From: UBA1181 sp045639525
Lineage (GTDB): Bacteria > Bacteroidota > Bacteroidia > Bacteroidales > Paludibacteraceae
Assembly (NCBI GenBank): GCA_045639525.1
Contig: JAZUDI010000012.1
Coordinates: forward strand, 1 to 64,000
DNA: 64,000 bases
Direction of reading: 5' to 3'
The position numbers and the translations under genes are program-made. Below are positions 25,414-33,945 of this stretch, in pieces (the stretch's first letter is position 1; every line of letters begins with the position of its first letter). The notes beneath the pieces are model-generated. The model saw nothing but the letters and a program-made list of their open reading frames with translations, was not told where the DNA came from and ran no database searches.

Positions 25414-26373
25414 TCATTTCAAACAGACACGGAAGAGCGGTGATCGGAAGACGCCGCTCTTCTTTTTTAGTTTGTAGGTGTAACTCTTTTTCGTGAAGGA
25501 GAGTTTCACTTTGATGGTTTCGGAGCTCTCTAAGGCCTCATCCATGGCGAAGAGACTCGACCAATCGCCCCACGCCACAAACTCGCTGTAACCCCCGGAA
25601 AAGGGTATTTCCAGGGTTATTTCATGTCTTGGCACATTATAGGCGCAACGGTTCTCCACCTCGAATGGTTCGAAGAGGAAGTTCTGGACAGGGAATTGGG
25701 CGAATTCCTTTTTGGGGACGATGCCGAAGGGGAAGCCGCAGCTGCGGAGCACCATGCTGTGGAAGTCGGCGGTGACATAGGTTTTGTAGTAGCCGAGGCT
25801 ATCGGTATAGACCACCTGGTCGCTTGCGCAGCCTTGGGCACGGTCTTTTTTGTCGTAGCGGTAGTGGATATGGAAGGGCATGCGTTGGAGGGGTGTGCCG
25901 TCGCTCTCCATGATACGTCCTCGCATGGGGAGGATGTTGAGGTGGATGCGGTCGTCGAGCCTCTCGCCACCCTTCATGTCGAAGTAGTTGATGATCTCGT
26001 CCTCGCCGAAGCGTAGCGTCACCACATGGTCGGATTTCACCGTTTTGCGGATCATTCCCTTCGCGTCGGTCATAAGTGTCTCTGTGGCGCCTTCATCCAC
26101 GAAAGTGATGGGAATGGGGCTCTTCAAGGGGGTTCCTACGGCATCCAGGAAGGCGATGTTGAGGGAGACGGAGTCGGCGGCGATGGTGTGTGCGCGCTTT
26201 TTCGCGACGGAGTCTGCCACTAATGTGTCGGAAAGTGTCAGGGCGTGGGGCGCTCGGCTGCTCTCCTCCTCTGCCGATGTGGAGGAGATGAGGGGGGAGA
26301 TGATCTCCTTGACCTTCTCGCAGCTGAATAGCATGGGAAGGATGAGGAGGATGGTGAGTATACGGGTTTTCAT
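25414..26373 (-). CDS. Lipoprotein with carboxypeptidase-regulatory-like domain
   Basis: 319 residues. A lipoprotein signal ends at LPMLFSC (Cys 18), then a Ser/Ala-rich linker and two beta-rich stretches with the pattern GTPL-x-SPIPITFVDEG and MRGRIMESDGTPLQRMPFHI, which resemble carboxypeptidase-regulatory/transthyretin-like sandwich repeats. No enzyme motif. Likely a surface or periplasmic lipoprotein of unknown role. Its start lies 84 bp beyond the MORN gene's stop on the same strand, with the MORN terminator between them. Confidence 0.6.
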   Translation of the reverse strand: MKTRILTILLILPMLFSCEKVKEIISPLISSTSAEEESSRAPHALTLSDTLVADSVAKKRAHTIAADSVSLNIAFLDAVGTPLKSPIPITFVDEGATETLMTDAKGMIRKTVKSDHVVTLRFGEDEIINYFDMKGGERLDDRIHLNILPMRGRIMESDGTPLQRMPFHIHYRYDKKDRAQGCASDQVVYTDSLGYYKTYVTADFHSMVLRSCGFPFGIVPKKEFAQFPVQNFLFEPFEVENRCAYNVPRHEITLEIPFSGGYSEFVAWGDWSSLFAMDEALESSETIKVKLSFTKKSYTYKLKKKSGVFRSPLFRVCLK

Positions 26374-26404
26374 GGTGTATTTCGTGGTCTAATTCATGGT
26401 TACA

Positions 26405-26437
26405 AACAAAAAAGGACATCCCCAAAGGAATGTCCTT
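26405..26437 (-). terminator. Terminator after the MORN-repeat gene
   Basis: AAGGACAT (26412-26419) pairs with ATGTCCTT (26430-26437); on the reverse strand the stem is followed by a run of T residues. It separates the MORN gene from the lipoprotein gene. Confidence 0.85.
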
Positions 26438-26457
26438 CTCCAATCAACGATTTATCA

Positions 26458-26928
26458 TTAACTATTCTTTCTTGGGCGCTCGATGCTGATCTCCTCGATG
26501 ATATCGCCATCCTCGAAAACACCTGTTTGCTTAGTGCCGCTCGCGAAGGTGTAAACACCGTTTCCGTGCTTCTTACCATTCTTGAACTCACCCTCATATT
26601 TATCACCGTTAGCGTAGTAGTATACGCCTTCGCCCTCTGGCTTTCCATTAACGAAAGGACCTTGGTAAACATCACCGGTAGGGTAAGTGAACTTACCTTG
26701 ACCGTCGCGGATACCAGCCTTGTATTCTCCTTCATAAACGGAACCTGATTTGAACTTGTAAGTTCCCTTACCCTCAAACTTTCCATCAACAAAGTTGCCA
26801 GTATAAGTCTCACCACTCTCAAAGGTGAATGTACCGAAACCGTTTCTGCATTTTCCCTTGCACTGCGCATTTGCTTGAATACCAGTAAGAGCAAGGATTG
26901 CGACTACCGCCAAAATTTTTGCTTTCAT
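26458..26928 (-). CDS. Secreted MORN-repeat protein
   Basis: 156 residues. A signal peptide is cleaved after ANAQ. Five or so MORN repeats follow, each of the type YTGNFVDGKFEGKGTY, YEGEYKAGIRDGQGKF, YQGPFVNGKPEGEGVY, YEGEFKNGKKHGNGVY. The C-terminus is short and charged (IERPRKNS). MORN repeats form elongated beta-hairpin arrays used for binding; the partner is unknown. It has a well-formed promoter and its own terminator, so it is a monocistronic unit. Confidence 0.85.
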   Translation of the reverse strand: MKAKILAVVAILALTGIQANAQCKGKCRNGFGTFTFESGETYTGNFVDGKFEGKGTYKFKSGSVYEGEYKAGIRDGQGKFTYPTGDVYQGPFVNGKPEGEGVYYYANGDKYEGEFKNGKKHGNGVYTFASGTKQTGVFEDGDIIEEISIERPRKNS

Positions 26929-26960
26929 GTTTTCCGTTCCTTTTTGATTTTTTAGTACCG

Positions 26961-26991
26961 CGAATATATGAATAAATCCATAAATCGCAAA
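26961..26991 (-). promoter_or_regulatory. Promoter of the MORN-repeat gene
   Basis: TTTG (26988-26991 on the reverse strand), exactly 19 bp, then TATATTCG (26961-26968), one mismatch from TAnnTTTG. It lies about 33 bp upstream of ATG 26928. Confidence 0.65.
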
Positions 26992-27128
26992 GAAATTTTC
27001 TTTTTTTATCTATATACCTCAAATTTTTTCAACTATTTCCACAAATTCGGGATGGGAAATGTTTTTTTCGATAGGCATGCGCTAATTTGCGGGGTGAGAT
27101 ACAAGGGGCTACGAAAGCTTTGAACTCC

Positions 27129-27998
27129 CTATTTCCCCAACTCAAACTCCCCCACCAATGGCAAATGGTCCGACAGATCGCTTTGCACTACTCGAATGGA
27201 TATGGGGTTCCAATGTGAGTCGTAGAGGATGTGGTCGAGGCGAAAGCGCATCCAGCCTTCGCGGAAGGTGACACCGAAGCCTTTTCCCCGTTCCCACCAG
27301 GCATCTTTGAGCCCGGTCCTTTCGAGCGTGTTAAGGGGTGAGGTGCCTGAGAAGTCGTTCATGTCGCCGAGTACGATGGTCGGGAGATCTTCTGCGAGGA
27401 GATATTCGCGGATGAGTTCGGCCTCTTGGGTGCGTCGCTCCTGGCCTTTTTTGTATACGGCGTAGTAGTCGGGCAAGGTGGTGATGTCACCTACTTGCTG
27501 AACAGTATACCGATGGCCTTTGCTAAAGTTGTTGGAGCTGATCAGGTGACAGCCGATCAGGCGGATGGTCTGGTTGTTCAGCAAGAGTTTGAATTCGTAG
27601 ATGAGTGTGGGGAATCCGTATCTCTCGACTCGTTCACTGTTTTGGATGGGGTAACGGCTGTAGAGGATGTCGCCACATCCGTAGTTCGCGCCCACTTCGG
27701 AGACAAATGGGTAGGCGCCTCTCACGATAGAATCTAGTTCTACGGAGCCTTTGAGGTAGAACTCGTTGATCAGGACCACGTCCGCGTCTTGCTTGAGGAT
27801 CTCGGCTGCGACCGCCTTCTGTCTTTGTTTGAAGCCCGGATCGGAGTTATGGACGTTCCATGTCATGACACGGAGGCTCCTTGTCATGCAGACGCTATAG
27901 GGGTTGAAAGCGTAGAGCTTGAAGTAGTGGTTGCAGGCTACGAGGAGTGCGGCCAAGAGGAGGAGAAAGAGAAAGAGTTTTTTTAGTTTTTTTCGCAT
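27129..27998 (-). CDS. Endonuclease/exonuclease/phosphatase family protein, copy A
   Basis: About 289 residues from MRKKLKKLF. An N-terminal hydrophobic segment ends in LLVAC, which may be a lipobox or just a membrane anchor. The EEP fold follows: VMTWNVHNSD, a glutamate in VLINEFY, GCHLIS, VLGDMNDFSGTSPLN and the C-terminal SDLSDHLPLVGEF, giving the metal Glu and the catalytic Asp/Asn/His set. The family covers nucleases and phosphoester hydrolases of phospholipids or inositol phosphates. The membrane or periplasmic location argues against a DNA repair role. A close paralogue is at 33946-34821 and fragments of a third lie between. Confidence 0.85.
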   Translation of the reverse strand: MRKKLKKLFLFLLLLAALLVACNHYFKLYAFNPYSVCMTRSLRVMTWNVHNSDPGFKQRQKAVAAEILKQDADVVLINEFYLKGSVELDSIVRGAYPFVSEVGANYGCGDILYSRYPIQNSERVERYGFPTLIYEFKLLLNNQTIRLIGCHLISSNNFSKGHRYTVQQVGDITTLPDYYAVYKKGQERRTQEAELIREYLLAEDLPTIVLGDMNDFSGTSPLNTLERTGLKDAWWERGKGFGVTFREGWMRFRLDHILYDSHWNPISIRVVQSDLSDHLPLVGEFELGK

Positions 27999-28117
27999 GG
28001 GTTCAGCCAATTTTTCTTGAATACTTGCCATGCTCAGTTTGCCTCTGCGGCGATGATACTGACCGATCCTATCTCGCAAGTATATCCTATTCTTAACCGA
28101 GACATAATAGGCATAGC

Positions 28118-29833
28118 TTATTTCTTAAACATTCTTGATAGACGCCCCCCGACCTTCTCACTAAATGTGCGTTGATCTTGACTTTGAATATAATCACTAA
28201 TACAGAAGCGATCCTCAGAAAGATCGGTAAAAACCTCTAGTATTATTGGTGATTCGATGCTTTCTTCAAGAAGTATTTTTACTCCAGCATCCACTTCTTC
28301 TTTATTCACGGCGGATAAGTATTTGAACCCTAAAGACTCTGCCCACCCTTTGGCCTGTTTATTCTCGCCCGCCGCAAGATAGATTGGGAGATTTTCCGCA
28401 GGAGTGTTTCTGGGTTGATCATACATCACTGCTCCTCCATGGTTGTTGATTAGAAGGATACGTGTTTTTCGAGATAGATGACGAATAGAAAGACTATTCA
28501 TATCGTAAAAGAATGATAGCTCTCCGGTTATGTAAAATTGCAGCCTATTGGTATTTGCGCCAAATCCTATGGCAGTTGACATACTACCATCAATACCATT
28601 AACTCCCCTATTACAATTCACGCGAATACTTTCCTTGATTGGAATATAATGCGCCATACGAATTGTCTGACTATTAGCCAACTGCAAATCACAATTGTCT
28701 GGCAATTGACTCATAAGTTTGGTGATAGCATACAACTCGCAATATTGCATATTGGGGAGTGTCGGGAGATCAGAGATCTCTTTCCACGCTCCAAAATAAC
28801 TATTATTAGTCTTTCCCGCGCAATTTGACACAAGCATCTCAAAGAAATATGATTCTGGCATTTCAAAAATATCAGTCAATGTATGAAAAGGATCACAAAC
28901 CTTATCTTCAAGACCAACTTGCCAGTGTTCCGCCTCGCCATTTTTCAAATAAGACTTAATTTCCTTATTGAAGATATAATTTGCACCAACTGATATCACA
29001 ATATCAGGTTGCAAGGCAGGTGCTTGATTATACTTCATAACACTCATGGTTATTGTAGTATTTATAATAGCGTTGTCCGCATGACAGTTAGATATTTTAT
29101 CAGTAAGCACCACAACATTATAGTTCTCTGAAAAAGCGTTCTCCGACTGCTCTACATCTTTGAGAGGATATACCGACTGCCCCCATATCACCATCACTTT
29201 TTTATCTTTTAACCGCAAAGAAATCTCCTTCCATTGGGTTGGAGACATAGGCAACTGACGAATCGAAATTTTACGGACATCAGGAAGAGACGCTACATCA
29301 TATGTCGTACCATGATGTGCCGCAAATGGCATATTGATATGGACTGGCCCTCTACCATGATGAGTGAGTTCAATCAACGCTTCATTAATAAGTCGATTGC
29401 AATACCATTCATCTCGAGGTGTATCAATTACGGGTAATTGGCAATGATATTTTGTACATGTCGCAAATGTGCTTGCTTGATCATACATCTGATTTTCGCA
29501 TTGATTTAGAAGTTCTGGAACTCTATCGCTAGAAAGAACTAACAAAGGGAGCCTTTGGTAGAAGGCCTCTACAATGGCACTTCCGTAGTTCATACACGCT
29601 GTGCCAGAAGAACATGTAACCGCCACTGGTTCTCCACATTCCTGAATAAGACCTAATGCAAAGAAGGCCGCGCTCCTCTCATCCACTACTAAATATAGTT
29701 TGAAAAAATCATCTGATTGAAGACTATTAATCAACTTATTATGCCTACTACCGGGAGAAACAACAATTTTGCTGATACAAAATTTTTTCAGCAATGCTAT
29801 TAACTGAAGAACCATCTTATCATTGACGAACAT
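28118..29833 (-). CDS. MenD-like ThDP-dependent enzyme in a polysaccharide locus
   Basis: 571 residues. It matches the MenD (SEPHCHC synthase) branch of thiamine-diphosphate enzymes: VVSPGSRHNKL near residue 24, DERSAAFFALGL with the expected Glu near 53, CSSGTACMNYG, NRGVNGIDGSMSTAIG near 415 and GELSFFYDMNSL for metal/ThDP binding. MenD acts in menaquinone synthesis, but no other men gene is nearby and this gene starts 4 bp after a wzx flippase. It therefore more likely acts on a sugar or acyl precursor for a surface glycan. It could still serve menaquinone if no other menD exists in the genome. Confidence 0.78.
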   Translation of the reverse strand: MFVNDKMVLQLIALLKKFCISKIVVSPGSRHNKLINSLQSDDFFKLYLVVDERSAAFFALGLIQECGEPVAVTCSSGTACMNYGSAIVEAFYQRLPLLVLSSDRVPELLNQCENQMYDQASTFATCTKYHCQLPVIDTPRDEWYCNRLINEALIELTHHGRGPVHINMPFAAHHGTTYDVASLPDVRKISIRQLPMSPTQWKEISLRLKDKKVMVIWGQSVYPLKDVEQSENAFSENYNVVVLTDKISNCHADNAIINTTITMSVMKYNQAPALQPDIVISVGANYIFNKEIKSYLKNGEAEHWQVGLEDKVCDPFHTLTDIFEMPESYFFEMLVSNCAGKTNNSYFGAWKEISDLPTLPNMQYCELYAITKLMSQLPDNCDLQLANSQTIRMAHYIPIKESIRVNCNRGVNGIDGSMSTAIGFGANTNRLQFYITGELSFFYDMNSLSIRHLSRKTRILLINNHGGAVMYDQPRNTPAENLPIYLAAGENKQAKGWAESLGFKYLSAVNKEEVDAGVKILLEESIESPIILEVFTDLSEDRFCISDYIQSQDQRTFSEKVGGRLSRMFKK

Positions 29834-29837
29834 AGTA

Positions 29838-31364
29838 TTATTTTATCTTTAGAATGATTTGATTCACGATTGTTTTTCGTTCAGAGGTCGTTAATGCTAT
29901 AAACAACGTTGTTATTATAACACCCATAACGGCAGTTCCACTGACTACAATGGTTGTAAGTATCGATGGGCGTAAATAAACATGCAAAATACAAGGCATA
30001 ATCGATGATATTATTAAGACAGAAGAGCATTTAAGAATGACGCATTTAACGAATAGCCGAACACTCAAATCGACACTCTTACACACAAATAAAACTCTCA
30101 TAATTTGTAACACGAAAACAATTACAAGATAAACATACATAGCATATTCGGGGCCTTTCCCAAATTCAAAAGCAACCCACGCAATGGGGATATGCAAAGC
30201 GCCTATCAGCGTAAGTGTAATCTGGTACGTTTTCACATCACCTGTCGCTCCTTTAGCCGCCGATAAAAGACTGCTAAAAGAGTTAACCAATGAAATCATT
30301 AACACCAAACGTATGAATATAACTGAGTATTCAGGTACTACACCAAGCCACATTTGCAAAATCATGGGAGCCTCCAGCACCAGTGGAATAACAAAGAATG
30401 ACATCAAACAAAATGCCATCTTGCATCCACGAATAACCAATGAATGCATATGGTCAAGCTCGTTAGCAGCATATGTTTTAACCACCTGAGGCTTTAAGGC
30501 GACTATAAAATTTGTTGTAAACTGAGTGACAACGCCATTAACCTGGTTAGCAATTCCTTGCGCCGCATTTACCGCTACAGAAAAAAACATATTTACGACA
30601 ATTGCGATTCCTTGAGTATGAAGTATATAACCGAGGTTGCCAAAGATAGTCCATCCTGAGAATGATAACATATTCCGCATAGTCGCTTTATCGGTTTTAA
30701 AACTGACATTTTTACACTCCACAAAATGAGTCATACCATACAAACCACAGATAAAGCAGTTGACTAATCCTATTAGAAAGATAAGACAAGCATAGACAAT
30801 CAATTTATCGTATGGTGCCCAACTAATCGCGAATGCCACAAGGAGTTTTAATGTCGCCTCTATAATACCAATATATGCAAACGCAGACATTTTCTCATGA
30901 GATATTATCGCAGCATTGAACGGTACTGTAAATATTCTTAGTATAGCAGATGCAATAGAAAACTGATAAACCCAGTTAGCCGCGTCCATTCTACCTTCTG
31001 GTATGTTCATACGAGTATTTAGAAACCATAGCCCTAGGGACTCTGCTAATATCAAGACGACAATAGCAACCATTATATGTATCTGAAGGCTTGTTGAGAA
31101 TACTTTTTCGAGAGCACACTGATCATTCCTTCCCATCTCAACATTCATGAAACGCTGCGTGCCTGACGTCATAGCATTGTTGAGGAAAGAGAGAATTACT
31201 ATTATACCGCCAACAACACTAAAAATACCGTAATCATCCACGCCAAGTTCTTTCAAGACAATTCTACTCGTATATAAATTTATTACGAGAAGAAGCATCA
31301 TACGAAAATAAAGGAACAACGTATTCTTTGCTATTCGAGTATTACTGGATCGTAATTCTGTCAT
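29838..31364 (-). CDS. Wzx-type lipid-linked oligosaccharide flippase
   Basis: 508 residues with about 12 to 14 hydrophobic helices and the N-terminal pattern RIAKNTLFLYFRMMLLLVINLYTSRIVLK common to MATE-like/polysaccharide transport proteins of Bacteroidota. It would flip an undecaprenyl-linked repeat unit across the inner membrane. It is transcribed with the MenD-like gene (4-bp gap) from a promoter near 31509-31539. A 175-bp relic of a close homologue lies at 21270-21443. Confidence 0.88.
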   Translation of the reverse strand: MTELRSSNTRIAKNTLFLYFRMMLLLVINLYTSRIVLKELGVDDYGIFSVVGGIIVILSFLNNAMTSGTQRFMNVEMGRNDQCALEKVFSTSLQIHIMVAIVVLILAESLGLWFLNTRMNIPEGRMDAANWVYQFSIASAILRIFTVPFNAAIISHEKMSAFAYIGIIEATLKLLVAFAISWAPYDKLIVYACLIFLIGLVNCFICGLYGMTHFVECKNVSFKTDKATMRNMLSFSGWTIFGNLGYILHTQGIAIVVNMFFSVAVNAAQGIANQVNGVVTQFTTNFIVALKPQVVKTYAANELDHMHSLVIRGCKMAFCLMSFFVIPLVLEAPMILQMWLGVVPEYSVIFIRLVLMISLVNSFSSLLSAAKGATGDVKTYQITLTLIGALHIPIAWVAFEFGKGPEYAMYVYLVIVFVLQIMRVLFVCKSVDLSVRLFVKCVILKCSSVLIISSIMPCILHVYLRPSILTTIVVSGTAVMGVIITTLFIALTTSERKTIVNQIILKIK

Positions 31365-31508
31365 ATGGTAAGCCTACGGTAATGTGGTTACGCATCATAT
31401 CGGGACGTGCGGAATGCCTAAGCTTAGCTCTGATTGATTCCGGAAGCGTATATACGAATGCGCATATATTAGTATGCAGAATCGCATTGTTATTAGTAAA
31501 TAACGATG

Positions 31509-31539
31509 CAAAGTTATTAGTTTTTTCCGAGTTTCGCAA
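31509..31539 (-). promoter_or_regulatory. Promoter of the wzx-menD-like operon
   Basis: On the reverse strand TTG (31537-31539), 20 bp, then TAACTTTG (31509-31516). The transcript would have a long leader of about 138 nt before ATG 31364, as is common for polysaccharide operons in this phylum. Confidence 0.55.
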
Positions 31540-31608
31540 GTGAAGAGCTACGGGGAAGAGTATGGGAGATTGGAAGGGGGTGAGCTCGCTTGGGTAGTGC
31601 AGAATGTG

Positions 31609-31709
31609 GTAGGGGTTGAAGGCGTAGAGCTTAAAGTAGTGGTTGCAAGCTACGAGGAGAGTCACCAAGAGGAGGAGAAAAACAAAGCGTTTTTTCAGTT
31701 TTTTCGCAT
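31609..31709 (-). pseudogene. N-terminal fragment of a third EEP gene
   Basis: The 101 bp match the first ~34 codons of EEP copy A (27998 downward) almost base for base. The ATG at 31709 is followed by one A fewer than in copy A, which brings a TGA at codon 5. The homology stops right after the codons for AFNPY (31609). The reading then runs on into unrelated sequence before wzx. It is a broken copy, and the matching C-terminal piece lies at 32345-32397. Confidence 0.85.
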
Positions 31710-31816
31710 GGGGGAAGGCAAACAGTTATTGAGAAATGAGTTTCAAGCTCTTCAACAAAGACCTCATTCGTGTCTCCGCCCAATTCAACATAGGTGTTTC
31801 TATGGTTATGGGAAAC

Positions 31817-32026
31817 TCATCCCCAAACATTCACATACACCAGCCCAACGGTTGCCAGCACCGCTATGATCAGCAAGATAATCTTCAGCAGTTTCTTAGG
31901 ATATTTCCTAATTTCATCTACTGCCATAGAGATTTCTTCAGTGTCCAATGTTTTATTCACCATGGATGAATATTGTTTCAAATCCTCTATCGCGCTCTTT
32001 GCCGAAGTTTTAGAAGAGAAGAACAT
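31817..32026 (-). CDS. Small tail-anchored membrane protein, unknown
   Basis: 69 residues. A charged, helical N-terminal half (SAKSAIEDLKQYSSMVNKTL, EEISMAVDEIRKYPKK) is followed by one C-terminal membrane helix, LLKIILLIIAVLATVGLVYVNV. I do not recognise a family. It lies between the two fragments of the broken EEP copy and 33 bp after the stop of another small unknown gene on the same strand, so the two may be a pair. Confidence 0.45.
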   Translation of the reverse strand: MFFSSKTSAKSAIEDLKQYSSMVNKTLDTEEISMAVDEIRKYPKKLLKIILLIIAVLATVGLVYVNVWG

Positions 32027-32059
32027 ATAGGGGATTAAATTCCCCGCATCATCTTTGTC

Positions 32060-32305
32060 TTAAAAGCACGAGCGGATGATAATTCCATCGCCTGCCTTAA
32101 TCGCCATGTTAAACCAGGGATTGAATTTCTTTCCCTCGCCTCTATCTTCTGATATGGCGGGATCACAACCCCACTCCTTCAGTTCGTTTAATTTGGCCAT
32201 TGCCTCCTCTTGTTCTGGCAATCCTTTGTATTGATCCATTGCACCATCGATAATCAATGTGCTTGGTTCATTAGGGTTTTGATTTTGAGTCCAAAATATT
32301 TTCAT
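32060..32305 (-). CDS. Small soluble protein, unknown
   Basis: About 81 residues from MKIFWTQNQNPNEPS (a start at 32317 would add four). It is compact, with one predicted helix (EQEEAMAKLNELKEWG) and several strands, ending IRSCF. No known motif. It sits between the truncated AAA ATPase partner and the tail-anchored protein gene. It may be an immunity or accessory factor, but nothing in the sequence proves that. Confidence 0.4.
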   Translation of the reverse strand: MKIFWTQNQNPNEPSTLIIDGAMDQYKGLPEQEEAMAKLNELKEWGCDPAISEDRGEGKKFNPWFNMAIKAGDGIIIRSCF

Positions 32306-32334
32306 ATACTTTCTCATATAGTTCAGTTAATCAT

Positions 32335-32517
32335 CTAAAAATTCATTGCGAACACCGCAACCAACGGCAAATGGTCCGACAAATCGCTTTGCACCACAAC
32401 AACAACGCCCTTTCTAAGTTCTTTAGGCAGTTTCTTTGTAGACTCAGTATAATCGGCCACCCAAACATCTCCAGAGACAGACATGACTCCAGAAAAAACT
32501 TCCTCGATTTTAGTCAT
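32335..32517 (-). pseudogene. Truncated partner of the AAA ATPase fused to an EEP C-terminal tail
   Basis: A 60-codon frame whose ATG overlaps the ATPase stop by 8 nt (ATGACTAA), a strong sign of translational coupling. The first ~40 residues (MTKIEEVFSG, VWVADYTES, LPKELRKG) resemble no family I know. The last ~20, VVQSDLSDHLPLVAVFAMNF, are the C-terminus of the EEP genes; DNA identity with copies A and B covers 32345-32397. The original second gene was apparently cut and joined to the EEP relic. Confidence 0.7.
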
Positions 32518-33796
32518 AAAAAACAGTTAGGTTTCTGAACTCTGCCATAATCTGACCCATAATACGATCAAAGTAGTTTCCTCTGATCAATCCATCTTTG
32601 TCTTGAAGAGTAAGAAATTTTGCGTCAGTTTGAGAACTGAAATTTCCATCTTTCAACTCCCACACAGAGACATCCTTTGGATCAATCCAACTGGCTTCGT
32701 GATTCTTAAGTTCAGTCATGTCACCAGGAATTTTATCCTTCACCTTATATCCAAGCATACAATTATTTAATGCATAAAGGACATATGGACTATGAGTAGC
32801 GATAAACAGACCGTCATTATGAGCAGTTCGATTCTTCAACAAGTCATAGATCAAATCAACCTGTGCCAGTGGGAAAAGATTCTGTTCCGGTTCCTCTAAG
32901 AATATATCAGAATGATCCGTTTGAGTATATGCGTCAACAAGAGTTTTGAATTCATCGAATTCATCTTTATTAGCGAACATTCGTTTGGACACTCCCGTCT
33001 TGCCCAAATAAAAAGTCCCACTACTTGCGGCCTTCTTAACACCCTTCTTATACTTACTATCATAGATATGTTGGGCAATCTCCTCATTTTCAGTTTCAGT
33101 CTTTGCACTCGACATATCATTCGGATGATACTGTTTGTGGAATAAATAATCCAAATAAACCCACATAGGGATCACAGATTGAAGGCCACTCGAGACATTC
33201 TCCAGTTTCATTTTCTGCCCGTTATCAAGCAAAATGTAGTCTTTATCTAACTGAGAATCATAGTAATACTTAATTCCAAAATTCAATATCGGAAGTTTCG
33301 CAGTATCCCCACATAGTCTGTGAGCATAAGTCCAATCAGAAATAAAACTTTTCAAGTTGGTTGAATCCATCTTGACATCAAACCAATTTGGGATTGCAGA
33401 CACAAGATTACGCTCTGCGGGAACATATGAAATTTTCGGTCGGCGGTAGGAATAACGCTTTTTCGACGCACTCCACTTCAAATCAAAAGATTCTGTGTCG
33501 AAATCAATTACGAAACTCATGAAGTCACTTTTGAAAGACACTCGGCTTCCCCGACGGACATAGCCATCCATTTTATGGAAAGAGATAAGATTTTCATTTA
33601 TATATGCAAAATCAGCAAATCCATTCTTACCTTGCTCCAACTGAATTCGTTTCTCTGCCCATGCACAAAAACATGCGATTTTCAAAATACAACTCTTTCC
33701 TGCACTTTGAGGTCCGATAATCACATTGACTCGCTTAAGATTCAATTCAACATGCTTGATAGGTCCGAAATTGTCAATCACAAGAGTCTTCTCCAT
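32510..33796 (-). CDS. AAA family ATPase (OLD/RloA-like), defence-type
   Basis: 428 residues. The N-terminus MEKTLVIDNFGPIKHVELNL and P-loop GPQSAGKS (28-35) are those of SMC/RecF/OLD-like ATPases. The signature-like VSSGLQSV, Walker B DIFLEEPEQNLFP and IATHSPYVLYALNN follow in order near residues 215, 300 and 340. No TOPRIM nuclease domain is present, so it would need a partner. Such stand-alone AAA proteins are often one half of two-gene antiphage or toxin systems. The coupled second gene here is truncated. A TATCTTTG promoter element lies 19 bp upstream. Confidence 0.8.
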   Translation of the reverse strand: MEKTLVIDNFGPIKHVELNLKRVNVIIGPQSAGKSCILKIACFCAWAEKRIQLEQGKNGFADFAYINENLISFHKMDGYVRRGSRVSFKSDFMSFVIDFDTESFDLKWSASKKRYSYRRPKISYVPAERNLVSAIPNWFDVKMDSTNLKSFISDWTYAHRLCGDTAKLPILNFGIKYYYDSQLDKDYILLDNGQKMKLENVSSGLQSVIPMWVYLDYLFHKQYHPNDMSSAKTETENEEIAQHIYDSKYKKGVKKAASSGTFYLGKTGVSKRMFANKDEFDEFKTLVDAYTQTDHSDIFLEEPEQNLFPLAQVDLIYDLLKNRTAHNDGLFIATHSPYVLYALNNCMLGYKVKDKIPGDMTELKNHEASWIDPKDVSVWELKDGNFSSQTDAKFLTLQDKDGLIRGNYFDRIMGQIMAEFRNLTVFYD

Positions 33797-33814
33797 TGTT
33801 TCTTATCTTTTTTG

Positions 33815-33822
33815 CAAAGATA
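33815..33822 (-). promoter_or_regulatory. -7 element of the AAA ATPase gene
   Basis: TATCTTTG on the reverse strand. The predicted start near 33808 leaves a leader of only ~12 nt before ATG 33796. A TTGG sequence lies 21 bp upstream as a possible -33. Confidence 0.55.
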
Positions 33823-33945
33823 CAAAAAAACATCTTACATTCACCAACGTCTCTATTCAGATGATAGCATACAGCTTCCGCAAAGAAACGCGTTTTTCCA
33901 ATTGGCTACTCATAACAATTCACGCTCTATCTATCATCTTCTTTC

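Noticed and set aside
29838..31364. Multidrug MATE transporter
   Set aside because: The N-terminal pattern and operon partners fit polysaccharide flippases better, and a homologous relic lies beside a glycan gene.
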